This document shows positions 17,384 through 25,543 of a stretch of DNA of 64,000 nucleotides, one piece after another; the first letter of the stretch is position 1; every line of letters starts with the position of its first letter. The stretch is from Rikenellaceae bacterium (GTDB lineage Bacteria > Bacteroidota > Bacteroidia > Bacteroidales > Rikenellaceae). The notes beneath the pieces are model-generated. The model was not told the DNA's origin, did not search any database, and worked only from the letters and a program-made list of their open reading frames with translations. The stretch spans positions 1 to 64,000 of the forward strand of contig JAGBFQ010000032.1 in the NCBI GenBank assembly GCA_017936385.1. The letters run 5' to 3'. Position numbers and translations under genes: made by a program.

Positions 17384-18352
17384 TTAACAATACGACTCAA
17401 GCAGAGTGAGATTGCCTTCGAAGCGGATGGATTGTTCGATGGCGGGAACCAGATAGACGTCCCCTTTGGAAAGTTTTACCTTGCCGTCCGAGTAGTACAT
17501 TTCGCCCTCGCCTTCGGTGCAGATGTAGATGACAAACGAGGGCAGCCATGCCAGGTCGCGCACAAAACGCTCCTCGACACGAATCAGGTTGGTCGTAAAG
17601 TGCGTGCAGTCGACCAACTCCACAACCTCGCCCGCAATGCTCGGCTTGGTACGCACGTACTCAACGTCGGACGAGAAGCGAATGGCCTGCAAAGCCAACT
17701 CGGGATTCAGCTCGCGCATCTGACCGTTCGAATCAACGCGCTCCCAATCGTATATACGATAAGTAATATCGCTTGTTTGTTGAATTTCAAATAGTTTGAT
17801 GCCGCCGCAAATGCAGTGGATTGTACCCGCAGGAATGTAGAACGAATCACCCGGATGAACGGTATAGCGGTTGAGCAGGTCGGGCAGTGTGCCGTTCGAC
17901 AGAGCTGCGGCAAACTTCTCGGGCGTTGTGCCCTCCTTGAGTCCGACCAGAATTTCGGCCCCCTCCTCGCACTCGGTGATATACCACATCTCGCTCTTGC
18001 CCCATGCGTTGTGCAGTCGTGCGGCCTGGGCATTTCCGGGATGCACCTGAATCGAGAGCAACTCCTCGGCATCCATATACTTAACCAACAGCGGGAATTC
18101 GGTTCCGAACTTGTTGTACACCTCATCGCCCACCAGCTCACCCATGAAAACCTCCATCAGTTCGCCAATGGTATTATCCTTGAGTCGTCCTTCGGACACG
18201 ACCGACATCTCGTCCTCGAAGCCCGAAATTTCCCAACTTTCGCCGATTCTCACGTCCTCTCCTTTGCGCGACGCAGGCAGTCGGTCGCACAGCTCGGTGC
18301 CGCCCCAGATACGCTCTTTGAGCAGGGGTTTGAATTTGAGAGGATAAAGCAT
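17384..18352 (-). CDS. manA: Class I mannose-6-phosphate isomerase
   Basis: 322 residues from the ATG at 18352 (MLYPLKFKPLLKERIWGG). The longer frame to 18469 runs past the promoter and is not used. Interconverts fructose-6-phosphate and mannose-6-phosphate. The zinc-site segments are visible: SIQVHPGN (about 98-105, Gln and His), KSEMWYI with the metal Glu, and IPAGTIHCICGG with the second His. The short Bacteroidetes/Firmicutes type of the family. Monocistronic with its own -7 box 31 bp upstream; it ends next to a heptamer array. Confidence 0.93.
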   Translation of the reverse strand: MLYPLKFKPLLKERIWGGTELCDRLPASRKGEDVRIGESWEISGFEDEMSVVSEGRLKDNTIGELMEVFMGELVGDEVYNKFGTEFPLLVKYMDAEELLSIQVHPGNAQAARLHNAWGKSEMWYITECEEGAEILVGLKEGTTPEKFAAALSNGTLPDLLNRYTVHPGDSFYIPAGTIHCICGGIKLFEIQQTSDITYRIYDWERVDSNGQMRELNPELALQAIRFSSDVEYVRTKPSIAGEVVELVDCTHFTTNLIRVEERFVRDLAWLPSFVIYICTEGEGEMYYSDGKVKLSKGDVYLVPAIEQSIRFEGNLTLLESYC

Positions 18353-18383
18353 AGTTTTGGTGTACTTTTCGTATAAAATTACG

Positions 18384-18391
18384 CAAAGATA
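18384..18391 (-). promoter_or_regulatory. -7 box (TATCTTTG) of manA
   Basis: Exact TAnnTTTG on the minus strand, with 31 bp between it and the chosen ATG at 18352. It decides between that ATG and the upstream in-frame ATG at 18469. Confidence 0.65.
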
Positions 18392-18464
18392 GTTAAAAAA
18401 TCGTAGGATGCAATATTTTTTGCACGATATTAGTCGCAAAGGCACTTTACACAAGAGTGTATTT

Positions 18465-18492
18465 GGCAAACCGAAATAAAAACGTATCTTTG
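18465..18492 (+). promoter_or_regulatory. Promoter of the YihY gene (TTTG-N~19-TATCTTTG)
   Basis: The -7 box TATCTTTG is at 18485-18492, with a TTTG about 19 bp upstream, the ideal Bacteroidetes spacing. Only 6 bp separate the box from the ATG at 18499, so the message would be leaderless or use a later start. Confidence 0.7.
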
Positions 18493-18498
18493 TGGGGT

Positions 18499-19800
18499 AT
18501 GTCTAAATGGTTTAACATATTCGGCCGACACTCCGAAGGGGGCAAACGAGCCGCAATGTCGACGCACGGAGCGAATCTGCCACGTGGCGTCAAACTTATC
18601 ATCTACACCATCCGTGGAGTCGACCGACACCAAACAATGGTGCGTTCGGCAGCGTTGTCGTTCTATACGGTGCTGTCGCTGGTTCCGATTTTGGCTCTGG
18701 TATTTGCAATCTTCAAAGGTTTCGGCATGGACGCGGGCTTTATCAACGAACTGCACACCCGTTTCCCGGAATACACCGACCTGCTCGACACACTGCTGGA
18801 GTTCGCCGAGAACATCCTCGCCCGAACTCGCGGTGGAGTAGTTGCCATCGGAGGTGTGATATTCTTGATATGGGCTGTGGCGCAGGTGTTTGGAGGTGTG
18901 GAATCGGCTTTCAATGCCATCTGGGAGGTTAAGCGACGTCGCAGTCTGGCTCGCTCGGTGACCGACTATATTGCCGTTATATTCATCGTGCCCGTACTGC
19001 TGTTGTTGCTCAACGGAGCGCTGGTCGAAACGAAAGCGGCGTTTGCCGAGTTGGTGGGTGCGTTTGTGGCCGAAGTGGTCTACCTGCCCACATCGCTATT
19101 GGGTGTGTGGATTTGTGTGTTGTTGCTCTACTACCTGCTGCCCAATACCAAGGTTCACTTCCGTCCGTCGGCTATTGCGGCTTTGGTGGCTTCGGTGGTT
19201 TTTCTGATATTCCAAGAGGGCTATTTCTATATCCAACACGCGCTGAATACCTACAACGCCATCTACGGAACTTTTGCCGCCGTGCCGCTGCTGTTGGTAT
19301 TCGTTCAGGCGAGCTGGATGATTCTGCTGTTGGGCGGCGAGTTGTCGTATGCCATTCAGAACGTGCGCAACTTCGAACGCGACGAGGAGAGCATGCACAT
19401 CGGCCCGGGTAACCGCAAACGTATCGCTGTGGCTGTTATGGCTGTTGTGGCGCGACGCTACACTGCATCACCCATGACCACCACCTCGGCCGAAGATATA
19501 GCCTCGGAGTTGGAGCTTCCCATACGTATTGTGAGCGATGTGCTGTTTGAACTCGAGACCGCTCGGTTTGTGATGGCCGTGGCGGGTGCCGACGACACAA
19601 AGCGTACGGGTTACCTGCCCGCACGTGACGTACACTCGCTGTCGATTGCCGACGTGACGCACGGACTCAACCGCTATGATGATGACTCCATTGACTTGGA
19701 ACGCAATCAGTTGTTGCAAAACGTGGGCGACCGTTTCAATAAAATAGAGGCTATCGTTGCCGCCTCGCCCGTAAATGCCAAAATCATGGACCTGCTATGA
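18499..19800 (+). CDS. YihY/BrkB family inner-membrane protein
   Basis: 433 residues from ATG 18499. Six hydrophobic segments between about residues 45 and 290 form the YihY/virulence factor BrkB domain, including FYTVLSLVPILALVFAIFKG and the conserved FxxxPN-like LLPNTKVHFRPSA. A soluble C-terminal part (about 310-433) looks like a winged-helix region (EDIASELELPIRIVSDVLFELE). The family was once thought to be RNase BN; no catalytic role is established. An alternative start is ATG 18556, because the promoter lies so close to the first ATG. The next gene overlaps by 4 bp. Confidence 0.88.
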   Translation: MSKWFNIFGRHSEGGKRAAMSTHGANLPRGVKLIIYTIRGVDRHQTMVRSAALSFYTVLSLVPILALVFAIFKGFGMDAGFINELHTRFPEYTDLLDTLLEFAENILARTRGGVVAIGGVIFLIWAVAQVFGGVESAFNAIWEVKRRRSLARSVTDYIAVIFIVPVLLLLLNGALVETKAAFAELVGAFVAEVVYLPTSLLGVWICVLLLYYLLPNTKVHFRPSAIAALVASVVFLIFQEGYFYIQHALNTYNAIYGTFAAVPLLLVFVQASWMILLLGGELSYAIQNVRNFERDEESMHIGPGNRKRIAVAVMAVVARRYTASPMTTTSAEDIASELELPIRIVSDVLFELETARFVMAVAGADDTKRTGYLPARDVHSLSIADVTHGLNRYDDDSIDLERNQLLQNVGDRFNKIEAIVAASPVNAKIMDLL

Positions 19801-20549
19801 CACGTGTAGTTATCATCGGAAGTGGCGCCGTGGCCGAGGCGCTGTGTGTTGGCTTGGCCGAGAGAGTCATCGCTGTTGTAGCCCGCAACGAGAGCCGTGG
19901 CCGTGAACTCGCCGCGCTGTGTGGTGCCGAGTGGAGTGCCGAGTGTATTCCCGTTGCCGACCTGTATCTTATCTCGGTCAGCGACCGTGCCATTGGCGAG
20001 GTGTCGGAGAGTTGGCAGTTCCCCGAAGATGCGGTGGTGGCTCACACGGCAGGGTGCCCCACGCTCGATACGCTTTCGGAGCGGATACGCCACCGAGCGG
20101 TGTTCTACCCGATGCAGACCTTCACCCGTGGCCGAAGGGTCGATTGGCGCGAAATTCCCATCTTTGTGGAGGGCGCTACGGAGCACGCGCTGAAGGTTGT
20201 GCAAGGGCTTGCTTGTGAGATTTCGGAGCACGTCGAACAGGCCGACAGCACACGCCGCAGCCGCCTGCATCTGGGTGCTACGTGGGTGTGCAATTTTGTA
20301 AATATGATGTTTGTGGCAGGAAGTCGTGCTGCCGACACCGAACTTACGACCTATCGCCCGCTGGTCGAAGAGTGCGTGCGCAAGGCCATGACTCTCGGAC
20401 CGCAAAACTGCCAAACGGGAGTGGCCATTCGCGGCGACGTCGAGATGCAACAGCGACACGCCCAAATGCTCCACGATGTGACTCCCGAATTTGAAGAACT
20501 TTACAAACAGATAAGCAAAACGATATGGGAAACTTTAAGGAAGATATAG
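19797..20549 (+). CDS. DUF2520 Rossmann-fold oxidoreductase-like protein
   Basis: 250 residues. The N-terminal dinucleotide-binding motif VVIIGSGAVAEAL (3-15) is followed by LYLISVSDRAIGEV and VVAHTAGCPTLDTL, as in NADP-dependent F420-reductase/ProC-like folds. The C-terminal helical half (about 120-250) fits the DUF2520 domain that follows this Rossmann domain in Bacteroidetes. Substrate unknown. ATGA overlap with the YihY gene and a 25-bp overlap with the downstream phosphatase show tight coupling. Confidence 0.8.
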   Translation: MTRVVIIGSGAVAEALCVGLAERVIAVVARNESRGRELAALCGAEWSAECIPVADLYLISVSDRAIGEVSESWQFPEDAVVAHTAGCPTLDTLSERIRHRAVFYPMQTFTRGRRVDWREIPIFVEGATEHALKVVQGLACEISEHVEQADSTRRSRLHLGATWVCNFVNMMFVAGSRAADTELTTYRPLVEECVRKAMTLGPQNCQTGVAIRGDVEMQQRHAQMLHDVTPEFEELYKQISKTIWETLRKI

Positions 20550-21058
20550 CCCGCGTCAAGGCTTTCGTTTTTGACGTCGACGGCGTATTCACCGACGGCA
20601 GTATCACCCCCACGGCCGACGGCGATTTTCTGAGAACCTACTACGCCCAAGACGGCTATGCCGTAGCCTATGCCATACAGCAGGGATTCCGCGTGTGCGT
20701 GATTTCGGGAGGCCGCGGCGCACTGCTGGCCCGCCGTTTCGAGATGCTCAAGGTCGAGGATACCTACTTCAATTGCGCCGACAAGGAGCGTGCACTCGAG
20801 GAGTTTATGGCCAAATACCAGCTCTCGCCCGACGAGATTGTCTATATGGGTGACGATGTACCCGATTTGGGTGTGATGCGTCGTGTGGGAATCCCCGTAT
20901 GTCCGTCGGACGCCTGCTCGGATGTGTTGGAGGTTGCCCGCTACGTGTCGGAATTTGCGGGTGGTCGCGGTGCCGTGCGCGACATCGTAGAACAGGTGTT
21001 GCGCGCGCAGGAGTGCTGGGCTCTGCACACAAAAGGACCAACTTGCGTATCGAATTAA
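20525..21058 (+). CDS. HAD phosphatase, KdsC type (Kdo-8-phosphate phosphatase)
   Basis: 177 residues, the length of single-domain KdsC. The HAD motif I is FDVDGVFTDGS (about 16-26), with the two Asp nucleophile positions; motif III/IV are seen in YMGDDVPDLGVM (about 100-111). KdsC removes phosphate from Kdo-8-phosphate in lipopolysaccharide core synthesis and works as a tetramer without a cap domain. The conserved end region RGAVRDIVEQVL supports the family. No kdsA or kdsB is adjacent. Starts 25 bp inside the DUF2520 gene. Confidence 0.88.
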   Translation: MGNFKEDIARVKAFVFDVDGVFTDGSITPTADGDFLRTYYAQDGYAVAYAIQQGFRVCVISGGRGALLARRFEMLKVEDTYFNCADKERALEEFMAKYQLSPDEIVYMGDDVPDLGVMRRVGIPVCPSDACSDVLEVARYVSEFAGGRGAVRDIVEQVLRAQECWALHTKGPTCVSN

Positions 21059-21069
21059 GGAAACTTTGC

Positions 21070-21077
21070 TACCTTTG
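21070..21077 (+). promoter_or_regulatory. -7 box (TACCTTTG) of murB
   Basis: Exact TAnnTTTG with 8 bp between it and the murB ATG at 21086. The predicted transcript start is within 1-2 nt of the start codon. It lies just behind the stop of the KdsC-type gene, so murB can be transcribed independently. Confidence 0.65.
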
Positions 21078-21085
21078 CCCCAAGT

Positions 21086-22099
21086 ATGAAGATAGTTGAA
21101 AACATAGACCTCGCACCTTACAACAGTTTTGGTGTGAGCGTAAGGGCCGCCCGCTATGCCGAGGTGACCACGGCCGAGGATGCCGCCGAGTTGTTTGCCC
21201 GCCCCGAGGTGGTGGAGCAGGGATGGATGGCCCTGGGCGACGGCTGTAACGTGCTGTTTACGGGCGACTACGCAGGAACGATTGTGCGCGTAGCCAACCG
21301 CCAAATCACCGTCGAAAGCGAGGATTCGGAACGTGCTGTGGTGCTCGTCGGAGGAGGCGTTGAGTGGGATGACCTTGTGGAGTGGTGCGTGAACCACGAA
21401 CTGTGGGGCGTCGAAAACCTGTCGCTTATTCCGGGCACGGTGGGAGCCTGCCCCGTTCAAAATATCGGAGCTTATGGTGCCGAAGTTGCCGACACAATCC
21501 GCGAAGTGGAGATTTGGGACACGGCCGAAGGTTGCGCTCGGGTGCTGAGTGCCGAAGAGTGTAAGTTTGGCTACCGCGAGAGCGTGTTCAAACACGAATG
21601 GAAGGGGCGTGCGCTGGTGTTGGCCGTGCGTTTTGAGTTCGGCAAAAAGCCCAATCCCCGCTTGGATTATGGCGACGTGAGAGCAAAGGTCGAAGCTCTG
21701 GGAGGAGCTACATTGCGCAACATCCGCACCGCAGTGATAGAGATTCGCCGCGCCAAACTGCCCGACCATAAGGTTGTGGGCAACGCCGGAAGTTTCTTCA
21801 AAAACCCCGTGGTCGACAACTCCGTGGCCGAACGTATCAAAGCCGAGTGGCCCGACGCACCGACCTATCCAACACCCCACGAAGGGATGACAAAGTTGGC
21901 AGCCGGATGGCTGATTGACAAGTGTGGCTGGAAGGGTCGTTCGCTGGGACGCGCCGGTGTACACGACCGCCAAGCCTTGGTGTTGATTAACTGCGGAGGA
22001 GCCACTGCTGAAGAGGTTATCACCTTGGCGCAAACCATTCGCCGCGATGTGGCCGCAAAGTTCGGAGTCACAATCGACCCCGAGGTTAATATTATATAA
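21086..22099 (+). CDS. murB: UDP-N-acetylenolpyruvoylglucosamine reductase
   Basis: 337 residues. FAD enzyme that reduces UDP-GlcNAc-enolpyruvate to UDP-MurNAc. Visible family segments: LAPYNSFGV at the N-terminus, GDGCNVLFTGDY (about 51-62), IPGTVGACPVQNIGAYG (about 118-134), the type I (E. coli-like) YRESVFKHEWKG (about 166-177), and GNAGSFFKNP (about 232-241) with the catalytic Ser. The C-terminal FAD domain ends with AAKFGVTIDPEV. Followed after 4 bp by tilS. Confidence 0.95.
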   Translation: MKIVENIDLAPYNSFGVSVRAARYAEVTTAEDAAELFARPEVVEQGWMALGDGCNVLFTGDYAGTIVRVANRQITVESEDSERAVVLVGGGVEWDDLVEWCVNHELWGVENLSLIPGTVGACPVQNIGAYGAEVADTIREVEIWDTAEGCARVLSAEECKFGYRESVFKHEWKGRALVLAVRFEFGKKPNPRLDYGDVRAKVEALGGATLRNIRTAVIEIRRAKLPDHKVVGNAGSFFKNPVVDNSVAERIKAEWPDAPTYPTPHEGMTKLAAGWLIDKCGWKGRSLGRAGVHDRQALVLINCGGATAEEVITLAQTIRRDVAAKFGVTIDPEVNII

Positions 22100-22103
22100 T
22101 AAT

Positions 22104-23456
22104 ATGAGCGAAAGTTTACTCGAAAGATTTATACGTTACATACGCGAGAAGGAGCTGTTCACCCTCTCGGACCGCATACTGCTGACCGTCAGCGGCGGTG
22201 TGGACTCAATGGTGATGATGAACCTTATGGTTGAGGCCGGTTACTCGGTGGGTGTGGCACACTGCAACTTCCAACTGCGCGGTCAGGAGGCCGTTGAGGA
22301 CGAGGAGTTGGTGGCACAAAGAGCCGAGGTACTGGGCATTCCTCACTACAACAAGCGTTTCGACACCGCGGGCGAGATGGAACGCACGGGTGAATCTGTG
22401 CAGATTGCAGCCCGACGCCTGCGCTATGAGTGGTTCGACGAGTTGTGCCGCCAGCACGGCTACACGGTGGTCGCCATTGCACATCAGGCCGACGACTCCA
22501 TCGAAACCTTCTTTATCAACCTGTTCCGTGGCACGGGACTCAAGGGACTTACCGGTATCAGTGTTCACCGCGACCGCATTGTGCGACCTCTGCTGTTCGC
22601 CCCTCGCAAGGAAATCAGCGAGTATGCCTTGGCGCACAAGATTCCCTTCCGCGAGGATTCGTCGAACAAAACCACCAAATACCTGCGCAACAAAATTCGT
22701 TTGGGACTTGTGCCGCGAATCCGCGAAATCAATCCCAAATTCACCGAACTTATGCGCACCAACCTCGGACGATTGATTGATGCACAAAGGTTTATCGACG
22801 GAACCATCGAGCGTATGCGAAGTTCCGTACAGGAAAAGTCGGGCGAGGATTACATAATCTATCCCGACCGTATTCCCGAGGATTTGCCGTTGAACTTTGT
22901 GGTCTACGAGTTGTTGAACTCGTCGTTCGGATTCAAGGGCGACGTGGTGGAGGCTATGTGCAGGGCGTTGCGCCATGGCTCGCAATCGGGCAAACGTTTC
23001 TACTCGAGGGACAAGGTGGCATGCATCGACCGAGGACGAATCATCATCTCACCCATTGACGATGGCGACAGTTGCGAAGTACGTGTCGAGAAGTTTGCCA
23101 CACGCGCCTATTGCGGCAACTCGGTGCTCTACATGGAGTGGCTGGATGTCGACAATGTGGGTTCGTTGCAGGTTCCCGACAATGTGGCTTTGGTGGATGC
23201 CGACCGCTTGGAGTTTCCGCTTACACTGCGCCGTTGGAACGAGGGCGACGCCTTCATTCCGTTGGGCATGTCGGGACGCAAGAAGGTTAGCGACTACCTC
23301 ATCGACCACAAGGTGGCTCTGCCGGCCAAGAAACGACAATTCGTCATGACCTCGGGCGAAAACATCGTGTGGCTCATAGGTCAACGTGCAGACGACCGCT
23401 ACAAAATCACGCCGCACACCGAGAATGTTCTCAAAATAACACGCGAAATAATCTAA
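22104..23456 (+). CDS. tilS: tRNA(Ile)-lysidine synthetase
   Basis: 450 residues from the ATG at 22104 (MSESLLERFIRYI). The N-type ATP-pyrophosphatase P-loop is VSGGVDSM (about 29-36). The following segments AHCNFQLRG and HQADDSIETFFINLFRGTGLKGL are the TilS hallmarks. Attaches lysine to C34 of the AUA-reading tRNA-Ile. The C-terminal TilS domains are present (LRRWNEGDAFIPLGMSGRKKVSDYLID). A frame reaching further upstream overlaps murB and is discarded. Downstream holA is 15 bp away. Confidence 0.94.
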   Translation: MSESLLERFIRYIREKELFTLSDRILLTVSGGVDSMVMMNLMVEAGYSVGVAHCNFQLRGQEAVEDEELVAQRAEVLGIPHYNKRFDTAGEMERTGESVQIAARRLRYEWFDELCRQHGYTVVAIAHQADDSIETFFINLFRGTGLKGLTGISVHRDRIVRPLLFAPRKEISEYALAHKIPFREDSSNKTTKYLRNKIRLGLVPRIREINPKFTELMRTNLGRLIDAQRFIDGTIERMRSSVQEKSGEDYIIYPDRIPEDLPLNFVVYELLNSSFGFKGDVVEAMCRALRHGSQSGKRFYSRDKVACIDRGRIIISPIDDGDSCEVRVEKFATRAYCGNSVLYMEWLDVDNVGSLQVPDNVALVDADRLEFPLTLRRWNEGDAFIPLGMSGRKKVSDYLIDHKVALPAKKRQFVMTSGENIVWLIGQRADDRYKITPHTENVLKITREII

Positions 23457-23471
23457 TCCGACACCACCATT

Positions 23472-24548
23472 ATGGCCAAAGGGGGAGCAACATTCAAAAA
23501 CTGCGTGGTGGAGTTCGACCGCATAATGAGCGACATCCGCGCACAGAGCTACAAACCTGTCTATCTGTTGATGGGCGAGGAGGGCTTCTTCATTGACGCC
23601 ATCTCGGGCCTTATCGAAGAGAGCGCGTTGGATGAGGTCGAGCGCTCGTTCTGTCAGACGGTGATTTACGGCAAGGATGCGCGGGCGGGTGAGATTGTCG
23701 ACCTGGCGCGTCAGGTGCCCATGATGGGTTCGCGCAGCGTGGTTATTGTCCGCGAGGCACAGCAACTGTCGGCTTTCGAAGAGCTGGACAGCTACGCCAA
23801 GGCGCCAAACCCGAGCACCATACTTGTGTTGTGTTACAAAAAAGAGAAGGGTTTGGACAAGCGTTCGGCGGTCTACAAACATTTGGCAGCTGTGGGCGAG
23901 GTTTTCGAGTCGGTGCGTCCCCGAGATTACGAGATGAAGGATTGGCTCAGAGGTTTTGTCGAGCGCAAAGGCATGAAGATGGAGCAGAAGGGCGTCGAAA
24001 TGATTGTTGACCACGTGGGAACCGACATCGCCAAGATTTCCAACGAGTTGGATAAACTTCTGGTAGCTCTGCCCGAGGGTACACGCATCATAACTCCCGA
24101 CCACATCGAAGAGCACATCGGCATCAGCAAGGACTTCAACGTCTATGAGCTCAACCGCGCCGTCATGGCACGCGACGCGGCACGTGCACTCACCATTGCC
24201 GACTACATGTCGCGCAACCCAAAGAGCAACCCGCTGGTGGTCATCATAATGACGATGTTCGGTCAATTCAAACAGGTGTTCCTCTACAACTACTACAAGT
24301 GGTTGGTGGCACGCAAGGGGCAGACAATGCCCTCGGATATGGAGATGTGTCGCATCTTGGGAGTACCCGCACCCTTCTTTGTCAATGAGGTCAGAGCCTC
24401 CGCAGCACTCTACCCCAATAAGGTGACTTTTAAGATTTTAGGGATTATACGTGAGTACGACGCACGCAGCAAAGGTATCGACACGGGAGGCGTCTCCGAC
24501 GGCGAACTCCTCCGCGAAATGATACTCAAAATAGTGACAGCGAGTTAA
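23472..24548 (+). CDS. holA: DNA polymerase III subunit delta
   Basis: 358 residues. Clamp-loader wrench subunit. The N-terminal segment YKPVYLLMGEEGFFIDAI and the second conserved block MGSRSVVIVREAQQL (about 78-92) are typical of HolA, as is FNVYELNRAVMARDAARAL (about 216-234) in the middle domain. Opens the beta clamp during loading. It ends the run that begins with murB. A palindromic repeat element begins immediately after the stop. Confidence 0.92.
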   Translation: MAKGGATFKNCVVEFDRIMSDIRAQSYKPVYLLMGEEGFFIDAISGLIEESALDEVERSFCQTVIYGKDARAGEIVDLARQVPMMGSRSVVIVREAQQLSAFEELDSYAKAPNPSTILVLCYKKEKGLDKRSAVYKHLAAVGEVFESVRPRDYEMKDWLRGFVERKGMKMEQKGVEMIVDHVGTDIAKISNELDKLLVALPEGTRIITPDHIEEHIGISKDFNVYELNRAVMARDAARALTIADYMSRNPKSNPLVVIIMTMFGQFKQVFLYNYYKWLVARKGQTMPSDMEMCRILGVPAPFFVNEVRASAALYPNKVTFKILGIIREYDARSKGIDTGGVSDGELLREMILKIVTAS

Positions 24549-24700
24549 GGGAGGGGACTGTTCTTTTTGAGCCATCAAAAAGAACCAAAAAATGGGTCGC
24601 AGACCGACGGTGTAATTCCTACTAATAACCATTGTGGTTATTAGTAGGAATTATATAGACGGAGGCGACTAATTTTGATTCAGTTGAGGATTCAAAGAGA
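24549..24700 (+). repeat. Palindromic 3'-end element, copy 3 (different palindrome)
   Basis: Begins at the holA stop with GGGAGGGG. The hairpin GTTCTTTTTG/CAAAAAGAAC (24560-24584) and spacer CGCAGACCG match copies 1 and 2. The large palindrome is a different sequence: 19-bp perfect arms at 24613-24631 and 24635-24653 with a TTG loop. The right flank AATTTTGATTCAGTTGA again matches copy 2. Confidence 0.85.
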
Positions 24701-24744
24701 AAAGCACACCTCCGAAACTCCCTATTATCACGATTTTAATAAAA

Positions 24745-24772
24745 ATTGTGCATTGTGCATTGTGCATTGTGA
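24745..24772 (+). repeat. Heptamer array, four units of ATTGTG(C/A)
   Basis: ATTGTGC three times, then ATTGTGA, then ATT. Same unit as the arrays beside manA and clpP. It ends 9 bp before the ATG of the next gene, so it forms most of that gene's leader. Confidence 0.85.
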
Positions 24773-24781
24773 ATTTAAAGA

Positions 24782-25543
24782 ATGTTTAAGGACGCGATAT
24801 ATATTGATGGACGTATGGTGCGTTCGGTGGAGGATTCCGTCGGGCTTCAGGTGTTGCAGTCACCCTATGTCTATCGCACGGTGAGGACTTCAGGGTACGC
24901 CGTTGAGCAGGCCAAGAACGAAACCCAAGCGCTGAACTGCGCTTTTGGCGAGGTTTTTGGCGGCGTTGCAACCCTCGAAACGGAGCAACTGACACGTGCC
25001 GTGGAACAGATACTGACCCGCAATCACTACCCTTCGCAACAGATTGCCAACGTCGAGGTACGATTGCATGCCACAGAGGGTCGCGCCGTGCTGTGCGTTG
25101 TGGGCGGACAGGTGCTGATGCAGGAGCATTACGAACTTTCGGTGATTCGCCCAACAGGCAAAGAGTGTGTGACGGAAATGCCTAAGCCCGAGCATTTTAC
25201 AAGTTTCGGGCGACAGGTTCTGGAACTTACTCCGGCAAGTGCAAAAGAGGTGCGACTTGTGCGCCAAGCGGGACGCTTGGTGGCATGCGAAGGATTCCCG
25301 TTGTGGGGTGTCGAGGAGCGACGTGTAGTGCGGTTGACACCGTGGGAGAGTCTCGAAAGTCAACGCGCCGAGGAGGTGTTCCGTAGAGCGGGCATAGAGT
25401 TCGAACAAGCCGCCGAAGTCGACGAATCGCGTCTGTGTGAATTGTTCTTTTTCGGCACCAACGAATTGGTGTCGTTGAGTCGTGCCTTGGGTCGTGCAAT
25501 GGAGCCTTTCGTGGCATTCCGTCTTGCGGACTATCTGTTTTAG
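24782..25543 (+). CDS. Degenerate class IV aminotransferase-like protein (possible DUF3822-type)
   Basis: 253 residues, not firmly recognised. The second half follows the fold IV aminotransferase plan: a KEVRLVRQAGRLVACEGFP block (about 155-173) aligns by eye with the DEALLLDEDGxVTEGSxSN region, keeping the Glu-Gly; SLESQRAEEVFRRAGIEFE resembles GVTRxxVLELAxxxGIxVE; and ELFFFGTNELVSLSRA resembles EAFLTGTxxxVxPV. The place where the PLP lysine would be (about residues 135-145) reads HFTSFGRQV and has no lysine, so it is probably not a PLP enzyme. DUF3822-like proteins are an alternative reading. It has a heptamer-array leader and converges on the acyltransferase, sharing stop-codon bases. Confidence 0.45.
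   Translation: MFKDAIYIDGRMVRSVEDSVGLQVLQSPYVYRTVRTSGYAVEQAKNETQALNCAFGEVFGGVATLETEQLTRAVEQILTRNHYPSQQIANVEVRLHATEGRAVLCVVGGQVLMQEHYELSVIRPTGKECVTEMPKPEHFTSFGRQVLELTPASAKEVRLVRQAGRLVACEGFPLWGVEERRVVRLTPWESLESQRAEEVFRRAGIEFEQAAEVDESRLCELFFFGTNELVSLSRALGRAMEPFVAFRLADYLF

Noticed and set aside
20501-22033. Antisense frame of 510 codons opposite the KdsC-type gene and murB
   Set aside because: Crosses two certain genes and a promoter, and has no family resemblance.
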